Of a stretch of 64,000 nt of DNA, positions 27,380 through 35,576 are shown piece by piece. The stretch lies in assembly GCF_041647995.1 (NCBI RefSeq), contig NZ_JARRIB010000003.1, positions 310,001-374,000 of the forward strand. Direction: 5' to 3'. The DNA comes from Pyrococcus kukulkanii (GTDB lineage: Archaea; Methanobacteriota_B; Thermococci; Thermococcales; Thermococcaceae). Position numbers and translations under genes: made by a program. Below the pieces are notes generated by a model. The model saw only the letters and a list, made by a program, of their open reading frames with translations, searched no databases and was not told where the DNA came from. Position 1 is the first letter of the stretch. Every line of letters starts with the position of its first letter.

Positions 27380-30300
27380 ATGAAAGAGATGATAAAACCC
27401 GGCTACATTCTCAAGAGCACAAAATGGAAAGAACCTATTCTTGTTGAAATGGTTCAGTATAATGAAAGAGCTCAAACATTCAAAATAGCTTGGAAAGGTC
27501 TTTTCAGTAGTCAACCTGGCATGTCACTCCTCACAAAAGAAGAACTCAAGAACATAGAGATTGTAGAAAATCCCCTCACATTCAAAGGAGATCCCGAAGC
27601 TGTAGCCCTTGCAATCGAAGCCAAGAGATATCAGTTTGCTTCACTCTACGATCCTATTTTAGCCGTTAGCGTTTCAAAGATAGTTCCACTCCCCTTCCAG
27701 ATTGATGCAGTTTACAACTACATCCTCAAAAATCCCCAAATAAGATTCCTCCTTGCCGATGACCCTGGTGCAGGAAAGACAATTATGGCTGGACTCGTGA
27801 TAAAAGAGCTCAAGCTCAGAGGACTCGCAGAAAGAATCCTCATCGTAGTCCCGGGGCATCTTATAGACCAATGGCGCAGGGAAATGAAGGAAAAGTTCGA
27901 AGAGGAATTTACGGTCGTTGGGAGAGAAATGTATAGGAACACGCCAGATATATGGAGGCGAGAAAAGCAAGTAATAGCATCAATCGACTTTCTCAAACAG
28001 GAAGACATAAGGAAGAGCCTTGAAACAGTGAGCTGGGATCTGGTAGTGGTTGATGAAGCTCACAAAATGGCTGCTTACCGATTCGGCAGGAAAATATATC
28101 GCACCAAGAGATACCGCGTCGGAGAAGTGCTCTCCCAAAATTCCACCCACATGCTCTTCCTCACAGCAACTCCTCACAAAGGAGATCCTGAGAACTTTCG
28201 CCTTCTCCTCGACCTCCTCCTACCGGGGCTCTTCAGCGATAAAGAAATACTCCTTGAAGCTATAAGAAAAAACGAGAACCCTATATTCCTTAGGCGTATG
28301 AAAGAAGATCTTGTAGACTTCGAAGGTCGGAGGATATTCAAGCCCAGGTACTCCCACACAGTCTCATTCAAACTCACGGACGAGGAGATGAAGGTCTATA
28401 ACTATCTCTCCCTCTACATTCGCGACCAGTACACAATGCTGGAAGAAGGGAAGAAAAGAAGCATAGTCTTCCCCCTCGTCATACTTCAAAGGAGGTTTGC
28501 TTCAAGTACTTACGCCCTCCTTCAATCACTAAAGAGAAGAAAAGCTCGCTTGGAAGAATACCTGAGAACCGGGAAGATAGAAGAGGAACCGGCACAACTA
28601 ACCTTTGAGGACCTGCTCGAACTTGAAGATGAAGAAGAAAGGAAACGTTGGAAAAAAGAGCGTGAAATGGAAGTTATGCTTATAACGAGGAAAAAAGAGA
28701 AGATAAGACGTGAAATCCAAACTTTGGAAGAACTCATTCGCATGACTGAAGACCTTATAGCGAGGGAACAGGAAACAAAACTCCGCAAGCTCAAGGAGAC
28801 ACTTGAAATCATACGGAAAGAGCACGGGGAGAACGAGAAAGTCCTGATATTCACCGAGTTCAAGGATACTCTCGATTACCTCGTAAACAAGCTCCAAGAA
28901 TGGGGCTACACCGTGACCTCAATCCACGGTGAGATGTCGATGGAAGAGAGAATTCAGCGCGAAAAGGACTTCAGGACATGGGCCCAAGTCATGGTCGCTA
29001 CAGAAGCCGCAGGAGAGGGGATAAATCTCCAGTTTTGCCACCTGCTCATAAACTACGACATACCCTGGAACCCAAACAGGCTTGAGCAGAGGATAGGAAG
29101 GGTGCACCGCTACGGGCAAAAGTATCCAGTACACATCTTCAACTTCGTCGCTGAGAACACGAGGGAAGGCATAGTCCTCAGGAGATTATTGCAGAAGATA
29201 GAGGAGATAAGAAGAGCCCTCGGAGACAAGGTCTACGACGTCATTGGCGAGCTCCTAGACGGGGAGAACCTCTACAAGGTGCTCGCAGAAGTAGCAGCCA
29301 TGATGAGGGACCCAGAGAGCGTCCTGCAGGAGCAAGAAAAAGCCCTCCAAACAGATGAAGTTGTCAAGAGGGCAAAAGAGGTCCTCGGGGAAAGCCTCGC
29401 GACCAAACACATTGACCTCACTAAGGTAAAACACCTTCTCGAAAAGGCTGAAGAGAACAGGCTCTCACCAGAGTACCTTGAACTCTTCTTCGTGAAAGCC
29501 ATGGCAAGACTCAACGCGAGGGTGAGGGAGAGAGAACCCCACGTGTACTCAGTAGATAGAGTGCCCCGCGTTCTCCGTGAGATAGCCGAAAGAGAAGGCT
29601 ACGGAAAGGTAGAACGCTCGTACAAGGCAATAACCTTCGATAAGGAGCTATCGGAGAAGAGGGACGACGTTGAGTTCGTCTCCTTCGGGCATCCACTCTT
29701 TGAGGCCTTACTTTACTGGGTTCGCGAGAACTATCGCGAAGAACTCCTGAAGGGCTCGGTATTCTATGATCCAAGGAACAGACTACACGGCGTCATCTGG
29801 TTCTTTGAGGGAGAAGTGAAAGACGGATTCGGCTCGACGGCAGGAAAAACCCTCATAGCAGTGTACGACGACGGAGAGAAGTTCGAGACCATTGACCCAA
29901 AGATCATCTGGGACCTTGAGCCAGCGAGAGACTCCCCAGAGGTTGAGGTGGACTTCCAGCGCAGGGACGAAGCCATGCACTATGCCCATCAGGAATTGAG
30001 GAAGTACATGAAAAAACTCCTCGAAGAGAGAAAGAGACAAGCGGAGATAAAGGAAAAGTACGGCATCAAATCACTCAAGAAACTCATAGACGACCTCGAT
30101 TACAAGCTGGCTGAATATGAGCTCCTCCCACCCGAGGAAAGGAAAAGATATACTCTTACAATACGCAACCTTGAAGAAAGGCTAAACAGATATAAGAAGG
30201 CACTCGAAGAACTCCCGGAAAGGATTCGGAGAGAAACAAGCCTTACAACCGAAGTGCCAACCTTTGTGGGTGCAGTCTACGTTCTGCCACGGGGAGATAT

Positions 30301-30682
30301 GGGCGAAGACCCAAGCATAGAGGAGATAGGGATGCAGATAGCGATGGAATACGAGAGAAAACATGGAAGAGAGCCAAGGGACGTCTCGAAAGAGAACCTC
30401 GGTTACGATATCTACTCCGAGGGTAACGGTGAGAAGAGGTACATAGAAGTAAAGGCAAGGGCAAGACTTGGGGATGTGGAGCTTACATGGAACGAGTACG
30501 TAACCGCGAAGAGGCTGAAGGACAAGTACTGGCTTTACGTCGTCGCCTACGCCGCCGAAAGGCCGACGCTCTACATCATCCGTGATCCCGCTCACACCCT
30601 CAAAGTCGTGGAGAAGTACGAGATAAGGTTCAAAGTCCCGGTTGAGGAGTGGAGGAAGAAAGGGGAAAAGGTTGAGGTCTGA
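27380..30682 (+). CDS. SNF2-family helicase with C-terminal DUF3883 domain
   Basis: About 1,100 residues. SF2/SNF2 motifs are intact: Walker A DDPGAGKT near 127, DEAH near 223, TATPHKGDPENF near 260, and motif VI QRIGRVHRYGQ near 571. A charged coiled-coil region lies in the middle (residues ~375-480). The last ~115 residues, with GYDIYS and YIEVKAR, are a DUF3883-type domain, which has a restriction-endonuclease-like look (D...ExK). The protein could therefore translocate on DNA and cut it; cutting is inference. It is the first gene of a cassette with a DUF1156 methyltransferase and a DUF499 ATPase. ATG 27380 has a better upstream site than TTG 27371. Confidence 0.9.
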   Translation: MKEMIKPGYILKSTKWKEPILVEMVQYNERAQTFKIAWKGLFSSQPGMSLLTKEELKNIEIVENPLTFKGDPEAVALAIEAKRYQFASLYDPILAVSVSKIVPLPFQIDAVYNYILKNPQIRFLLADDPGAGKTIMAGLVIKELKLRGLAERILIVVPGHLIDQWRREMKEKFEEEFTVVGREMYRNTPDIWRREKQVIASIDFLKQEDIRKSLETVSWDLVVVDEAHKMAAYRFGRKIYRTKRYRVGEVLSQNSTHMLFLTATPHKGDPENFRLLLDLLLPGLFSDKEILLEAIRKNENPIFLRRMKEDLVDFEGRRIFKPRYSHTVSFKLTDEEMKVYNYLSLYIRDQYTMLEEGKKRSIVFPLVILQRRFASSTYALLQSLKRRKARLEEYLRTGKIEEEPAQLTFEDLLELEDEEERKRWKKEREMEVMLITRKKEKIRREIQTLEELIRMTEDLIAREQETKLRKLKETLEIIRKEHGENEKVLIFTEFKDTLDYLVNKLQEWGYTVTSIHGEMSMEERIQREKDFRTWAQVMVATEAAGEGINLQFCHLLINYDIPWNPNRLEQRIGRVHRYGQKYPVHIFNFVAENTREGIVLRRLLQKIEEIRRALGDKVYDVIGELLDGENLYKVLAEVAAMMRDPESVLQEQEKALQTDEVVKRAKEVLGESLATKHIDLTKVKHLLEKAEENRLSPEYLELFFVKAMARLNARVREREPHVYSVDRVPRVLREIAEREGYGKVERSYKAITFDKELSEKRDDVEFVSFGHPLFEALLYWVRENYREELLKGSVFYDPRNRLHGVIWFFEGEVKDGFGSTAGKTLIAVYDDGEKFETIDPKIIWDLEPARDSPEVEVDFQRRDEAMHYAHQELRKYMKKLLEERKRQAEIKEKYGIKSLKKLIDDLDYKLAEYELLPPEERKRYTLTIRNLEERLNRYKKALEELPERIRRETSLTTEVPTFVGAVYVLPRGDMGEDPSIEEIGMQIAMEYERKHGREPRDVSKENLGYDIYSEGNGEKRYIEVKARARLGDVELTWNEYVTAKRLKDKYWLYVVAYAAERPTLYIIRDPAHTLKVVEKYEIRFKVPVEEWRKKGEKVEV

Positions 30683-30694
30683 GGAGGCGGTAGA

Positions 30695-31150
30695 ATGGAG
30701 ACCAATGGAGCTGATAACTCGAAAACAGATCCTCAAATGATAGTTGAAGAGCTCAAGCTGATAGAGAGCAAAATACAGCAGTTTGACTCTCAGCTCCATA
30801 GTATTACTCAGTTTGGACTTCCATTATTGTTTACTATTGTGTCAGTTGCAATGCTCCTCTATGACAGAAATCAGATACTGGCAGGTCTTGTTCTCATACT
30901 GGGAGGCTGGATAATGGGTACCGTCGGATTTATCGCCAGGAAAAATGCCCGCTATCTACGTGCGATGGCAAGTCTTGCACTCAAGAGAGAGCGGGAATTG
31001 GGATTCGAGATTACATCAACCATCGTAGAGACAAGAAAAACCCAGTTCAATCACCTCGAAGATAAGGTATTCGACCCAAAATGGTATAGCATATTCAAGT
31101 TTATCCTGTTTATTGTCGGATTGTTGGTAATCGCAAGGGCTTGGAGGTGA
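30695..31150 (+). CDS. Small three-helix membrane protein of the cassette
   Basis: A 151-residue protein with a charged N-terminus (predicted coiled coil, [17 protein letters not shown]), two adjacent membrane segments at ~47-85 and a third near the C-terminus ([14 protein letters not shown]). I recognise no family; the two-helix hairpin with a soluble linker recalls SLATT-like effectors, which are thought to make pores in some defence systems. The start lies 12 bp after the helicase stop and the stop 4 bp before the methyltransferase start, so it is an integral part of the operon, not a passenger. Confidence 0.75.
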   Translation: METNGADNSKTDPQMIVEELKLIESKIQQFDSQLHSITQFGLPLLFTIVSVAMLLYDRNQILAGLVLILGGWIMGTVGFIARKNARYLRAMASLALKRERELGFEITSTIVETRKTQFNHLEDKVFDPKWYSIFKFILFIVGLLVIARAWR

Positions 31151-31154
31151 AATT

Positions 31155-33917
31155 ATGGAGGACAAGCGCTTTATCGAGGTGGCCTTTCCGGTCAAAGCGG
31201 TAAGTGAAGAATCCGTAAGGGAGAAGAACATAAGACATGGTCATATTTCGACTCTTCACATCTGGTGGGCGAGACGTCCCCTAGCAGCATCAAGAGCAAC
31301 TAACTTTGCTGCTCTTATTCCAGCACCAAAGGACGAGCATGAAATTGAAAGAAAAAAGAAATTCATAGCAAAGCTCTCAAAATGGGAGAATTCACTAAAC
31401 GAGGAAATAATAAAGAAGGCTAGAGAAGAAATTCTTGAATACTTCAAGCAAATACGTGACGACCCAAACCAGGAAAGGCCCCGCGTTCTCGATCCCTTTG
31501 CAGGCGGTGGTTCAATACCTCTTGAGGCACTCCGCCTAGGGTGTGAAACCTATGCCCTTGATTACAATCCAGTTGCCGTTCTCATCCTCAAGGCCGTCCT
31601 TGAGTACCCTCAGAAGTACGGGAAGAGAAAGAAGGGGGTACTTGAAGAGTGGCTCTCACCGGAGGAGAAGGGTAAGGGGTACGACCTCGTGAGGGACGTA
31701 AAGAGGTGGGGAGAGTGGGTTCTTGAAGAAGCTAAGAAAGAGCTTGAGCGCTTTTACCCCCAAGATGAGGACGGTTACATTCCTGTAGGATACATTTGGG
31801 CGAGAACGATAAAGTGCCAGAACCCCACGTGCGGTGCCGAGATTCCTCTAATGAGACAGTTCTGGCTGGTAAGGAAGGATAACAAGAAGGTAGCCCTGTA
31901 TCCTTACGTTGAGGGCAACGAGGTCAAGTTCAAGATAGTTGGCGACGGCTACGAGCCTATGCCAGAGAATTTTGATCCCTCAAAGGGCACAGTCAAGGGC
32001 GCGAAGGTGACCTGTCCGGTCTGTGGCATGACCCACGACGCGAACACCGTGAGAAAGCTCTTCCGCGAGGGAAAGGCCGGGCAAAGAATGGTTGCCGTTA
32101 TCCTCCACCATCCAGACAAGAGGGGTAAGATGTATCGCCTGCCAACGGAGAAGGACATCCAAGCCTACGAGGAGGCGAAGCACTATCTTGAGGAGAAAAG
32201 AGTAAAGCTTATGGAGAAGTGGGACATTGATCCAGTACCGGACGAACCCCTGCCTCCAAAGGGTACTCTGGGCTTCAGGGTTCAAAACTATGGTATGAAA
32301 ATTTGGGGTGATCTTTTCAACGACCGACAGAAACTTGTTATGATAACTTTAGCAGAAAAAATAAAAAATGCTTATCAGAGAATGCTTGAAGAGGGTTATA
32401 ATAAAGAGTACGCAAAAGCTATTGTTACATTTCTAGCACTTAGTGTAGATATGGTTGCAGCCTTCTCAAATACTCTCACGCGCTGGGAAAATACCTCTGA
32501 AGCTGTAAAACATTTGTTCTCAAGAAATGCTCTTCCTATGGTGTGGGACTATCCTGAGGTAAACCCATTTAGTAATTCGACTGGTAGTTTTAGAACTATC
32601 CTGCATCTATGTCTAAAAAGTGTTGAGCACTTTTCAGAGGTACAATCACCTAGAGTTCCTCAGGTTGGTCAGAATTCAGCAACTTCTCTCCCCTACCCTA
32701 ATAACTACTTTGATGCTGTATTCACAGATCCCCCCTACTATGACAACGTGCCCTACTCTTATCTCAGCGACTTCTTCTATGTTTGGCTCAAGAGAACCAT
32801 CGGAGACCTCTATCCAGAGCTGTTTCTGACACCACTAACTCCAAAGAGCAAGGAACTCGTTGCTTATACTCACGATAAGGATTGGAAAGCGGCAAAGAAA
32901 CAGTTCGAAGAAGGCATGAGACAAGCCCTAAAGGAAATCCACCGCGTCCTCAAGCCGAACGGAATCCTCGTGCTCGTTTACGCCCATAAAACTACAGAGG
33001 GCTGGGAAACGCTCATAAACTCGCTCCTTGACTCTGGTCTCGTTCCCACAGCTTCCTGGCCAATCCATACAGAGATGGCGAACAGGCTCAGAGCGAAAGA
33101 ATCTGCCGCTCTAGCTTCATCAATTTACATCGTCGCTCGCAAGATAGAAAAGCAGGGCGTTGGCTGGTTTGAGGAAATCAAGAGAGATCTAAGGAAGACT
33201 CTTGAGCAGAAGCTTGACGCCTTATGGAAGGAGGGCATAAGTGGTGCGGACTTCTTCATAGCTGCAATAGGCTCGGCCATCGAAGTCTTCGGCAAGTACG
33301 AGAAGATTCTTGACTATGAGGGCAACGAGATAAGGGGTGATCGCTTGCTCCAGCTCGTGAGAGACATAGTAACTGATTATGCTATAAGACAGGTTCTCCA
33401 CGAGGACATCTCTTCAGAGCTATCACCACTCACGAAATTCTACGTGCTCTGGCGCTGGATGTACGGCGAGGCGAAGGTTCACTTTGACGAAGCAAGAAAG
33501 CTCGCAACTTCCGTTGGGCTCGACCTTGAAAAAGAGTGGAACAAGGGCTTTATCGTGAAGGAGAAGGAGTTCATTCGTGTTCTTGGCCCGCAGGACAGGA
33601 AGCTGAATGAGATAAAGGGTAATGATCTCATAGACGTTCTTCACAAGGTCTTACTCCTATGGCAGGCCAATAGGAAGAGGGAGATGGTAAGCTTGCTCGC
33701 TGAGACAGGCTGGGGCGAGAAGGACGTCTTCTACAAGGTGGCTCAAGTCATCAGCGAGGTTCTGCCGAAGGACAGCAAGGAGAAGAAGCTCCTCGATGGC
33801 TTCCTCGCTGGCAGGGAGCACATAAAGAGGGCCATTGAGAAAGGTGACTACTCGCTCTTCAACAGCGAGGAGAAGTCTGGAAAGCAGGAGACACTTGAGA
33901 AGTTCATAAGGAGGTGA
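31155..33917 (+). CDS. DUF1156-containing DNA methyltransferase
   Basis: A 920-residue protein. Residues 1-60 are the DUF1156 start, with the family signature [22 protein letters not shown]-binding motif I is DPFAGGGS (near 113), and the amino-methylation motif IV is DPPYYDN (near 525). The order motif I then IV, separated by ~400 residues, is as expected for this group. Two zinc-ribbon-like clusters lie between (CQNPTCG near 220, CPVCG near 290). The DPPY motif indicates N6-adenine or N4-cytosine methylation of DNA; the site is unknown. The C-terminal ~250 residues are helical and specific to the family. It would mark self DNA in the cassette. Confidence 0.9.
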   Translation: MEDKRFIEVAFPVKAVSEESVREKNIRHGHISTLHIWWARRPLAASRATNFAALIPAPKDEHEIERKKKFIAKLSKWENSLNEEIIKKAREEILEYFKQIRDDPNQERPRVLDPFAGGGSIPLEALRLGCETYALDYNPVAVLILKAVLEYPQKYGKRKKGVLEEWLSPEEKGKGYDLVRDVKRWGEWVLEEAKKELERFYPQDEDGYIPVGYIWARTIKCQNPTCGAEIPLMRQFWLVRKDNKKVALYPYVEGNEVKFKIVGDGYEPMPENFDPSKGTVKGAKVTCPVCGMTHDANTVRKLFREGKAGQRMVAVILHHPDKRGKMYRLPTEKDIQAYEEAKHYLEEKRVKLMEKWDIDPVPDEPLPPKGTLGFRVQNYGMKIWGDLFNDRQKLVMITLAEKIKNAYQRMLEEGYNKEYAKAIVTFLALSVDMVAAFSNTLTRWENTSEAVKHLFSRNALPMVWDYPEVNPFSNSTGSFRTILHLCLKSVEHFSEVQSPRVPQVGQNSATSLPYPNNYFDAVFTDPPYYDNVPYSYLSDFFYVWLKRTIGDLYPELFLTPLTPKSKELVAYTHDKDWKAAKKQFEEGMRQALKEIHRVLKPNGILVLVYAHKTTEGWETLINSLLDSGLVPTASWPIHTEMANRLRAKESAALASSIYIVARKIEKQGVGWFEEIKRDLRKTLEQKLDALWKEGISGADFFIAAIGSAIEVFGKYEKILDYEGNEIRGDRLLQLVRDIVTDYAIRQVLHEDISSELSPLTKFYVLWRWMYGEAKVHFDEARKLATSVGLDLEKEWNKGFIVKEKEFIRVLGPQDRKLNEIKGNDLIDVLHKVLLLWQANRKREMVSLLAETGWGEKDVFYKVAQVISEVLPKDSKEKKLLDGFLAGREHIKRAIEKGDYSLFNSEEKSGKQETLEKFIRR

Positions 33918-33920
33918 TTT

Positions 33921-34135
33921 TTGGCTCGTTACGGTCCTTCTCTCCAAATTTCATCTGGGAGGTAAACTACTCGAAGTTTTTTCTCCGGGTTCTCAGCTTT
34001 CACTTCCTCAAGGGTTTCTTAGCAGTTCTCGCGAAGTTTTTATCAATGGTGTACAGGGTGCATAGCTCGTCAGACTTGCTTGACAACATAACTACCTCGC
34101 TGAAGATGAGGGCATCGTAGTCGTCCTTGAATCTA
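33921..34135 (-). pseudogene. PIN-domain (VapC-type) toxin remnant
   Basis: On the minus strand, downstream of the antitoxin remnant, a frame reads FKDDYDALIFSEVVMLSSKS then LYTIDKNFARTAKKP. The sense continues in another frame as ETLEEVKAENPEKKLRVVYL and a stop. TIDKNFARTA matches the conserved acidic strand of PIN nucleases (T-x-D-x-x-F). The N-terminal half, with the first catalytic Asp, is missing and there is at least one frameshift, so the toxin must be inactive. Confidence 0.6.
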
Positions 34136-34275
34136 TTCCTTACCTCCTATTGCAGATTCAAGCTCCTCTCGTAACTTTATAGCCTTATGGACACTACCGA
34201 ACTTGTATATCTTCGCCACCTGCTCGATTATAAAGTCATTATTATCTTCTAGAGGGATTGTCTCATGAGTATTCA
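34133..34275 (-). pseudogene. VapB-type antitoxin remnant
   Basis: From a TTG at 34275, a 46-codon frame reads NTHETIPLEDNNDFIIEQ and continues to KAIKLREELESAIGGKE before a stop at 34133. It looks like the C-terminal part of a VapB/RHH-type antitoxin, and the toxin remnant follows directly. It has no convincing start codon or N-terminal DNA-binding part. The pair lies between the methyltransferase and the next cassette gene, on the opposite strand. Confidence 0.5.
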
Positions 34276-34459
34276 ATGAGTTCTCTAGCTTTGAAGAAAT
34301 TCAGTAGTTGTTACCCCTACTCTGATATTGGGGTGGTTACTTATATCAGTCTTAGGACATATGCCTAACTCTAGGGGGTACACTTTTGAAGCAGACTACT
34401 TCTTGAAGCTATTTACAACAAGAGAAAAGCTTTTGTATTCCCGGATTTCTGTAACACAA

Positions 34460-35524
34460 ATGGGTGACCGCCCTCTGAGGGGAACACTAGGTTTTGCAAT
34501 TGTTGGGCTTATAGTGCCCATGATCCTCGCAGCGACTTGGCAGTGGGGACTCATTCAGCGCGAGGCAACATCCGAGGAGAAAGTTGCAATCCCGCTGAGC
34601 TTCTCAAATGATTCCAGCGTCTCAGTTCCAGCCCCAAGCATCTTTTCTGGCGAATCCGGAGAGCGGGTTCCTGCAACGTCAGAAGAAGCCGAACCACTCA
34701 ACCTGAGCCAAGAAGAAGCACTCCAGCTAAAGGTAAGCCTCCAGAACTTTACCCAGAGCCTCTGGAGGAGCATCTCCAAGTACGGCTATGACAATGTCAC
34801 CCTTGCTTTGGCGACATCCATCGCATCACTGCCCCTACTCCCCGAATGTGAGAACGTCTCCGGATACCGGAACCTCGCTACATACAACGAGGAAGTTTCA
34901 AACCTCACGGTGGCTCTCCATAAGTACAAGAACCTTGCAGAGGGGCTATCGAAGGATTATGGAATTGAACTGCCTTATTTAGATGACAGAGAAATCAAGA
35001 AGCTGAAAAACACTCTCAAACCTTCCCAAGTTGAGGATATGCTCATGGTCTGCTCGTTTGCCCGTGACTACAACAGACTCGTCAAGGCCGCACGGCGGGT
35101 AACTCCGGGAGATAAGGACACCTACTCAGCTTTCTACGAGAGGCTCTTCATAGTGGGGCTGGAGCTCATATTCATGAAGGAGAACGTTGCTTACAAGGTT
35201 TCGTACAAGCTCGTCGGCAATATCCTCTGGAAAACGCACCTTTTCCACGTGATTTACCGCTACGGGGGAAGCACGGCGCTCAAGGTCGTCATGAGCACTA
35301 TGCACTGGGAGTTCCGGGGAGTCATAAACAAGTACTTTGAGGCCTTTGGAGACGATCCCGACAAGATAGAGGCCTTGATTTCAAATATCGACAATCCTGG
35401 CTGGATTTACGAACAGGTAAGCTCGCTGGGGGAGCTTCTCAAGAATAAGACCACAGAACTCATCGGAAATAAAACAGACATTGTTGATAAGCTCAAAGGA
35501 CTCATTGGATCAAGTAATGGGTAG
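34460..35524 (+). CDS. Unrecognised membrane-anchored protein of the cassette
   Basis: A 354-residue protein from ATG 34460 (MGDRPLRGTLGFAIVGLIV). It has one N-terminal membrane segment (~8-26), a low-complexity Ser/Glu linker (~35-80), then a mostly helical domain to the end. N-x-S/T sequons (NFT, NVT, NLT, NKT) suggest the domain is outside. I know no family for it. The ribosome binding site is weak and a TATA-like aaagcttttgta lies about 27-35 bp upstream, so it may be a leaderless separate transcript. It lies between the methyltransferase and the ATPase on the same strand; membership of the system is inferred from position. Confidence 0.7.
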   Translation: MGDRPLRGTLGFAIVGLIVPMILAATWQWGLIQREATSEEKVAIPLSFSNDSSVSVPAPSIFSGESGERVPATSEEAEPLNLSQEEALQLKVSLQNFTQSLWRSISKYGYDNVTLALATSIASLPLLPECENVSGYRNLATYNEEVSNLTVALHKYKNLAEGLSKDYGIELPYLDDREIKKLKNTLKPSQVEDMLMVCSFARDYNRLVKAARRVTPGDKDTYSAFYERLFIVGLELIFMKENVAYKVSYKLVGNILWKTHLFHVIYRYGGSTALKVVMSTMHWEFRGVINKYFEAFGDDPDKIEALISNIDNPGWIYEQVSSLGELLKNKTTELIGNKTDIVDKLKGLIGSSNG

Positions 35525-35576
35525 GTAACCGGAAAACTCAAAATACCCAAAGTTATACATAGCTCTTGGTGAGTCT

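Noticed and set aside
28522-30799. Long antisense frames inside the SNF2 helicase gene (up to 205 codons)
   Set aside because: They are complement shadows of a clearly coding frame with intact helicase motifs.
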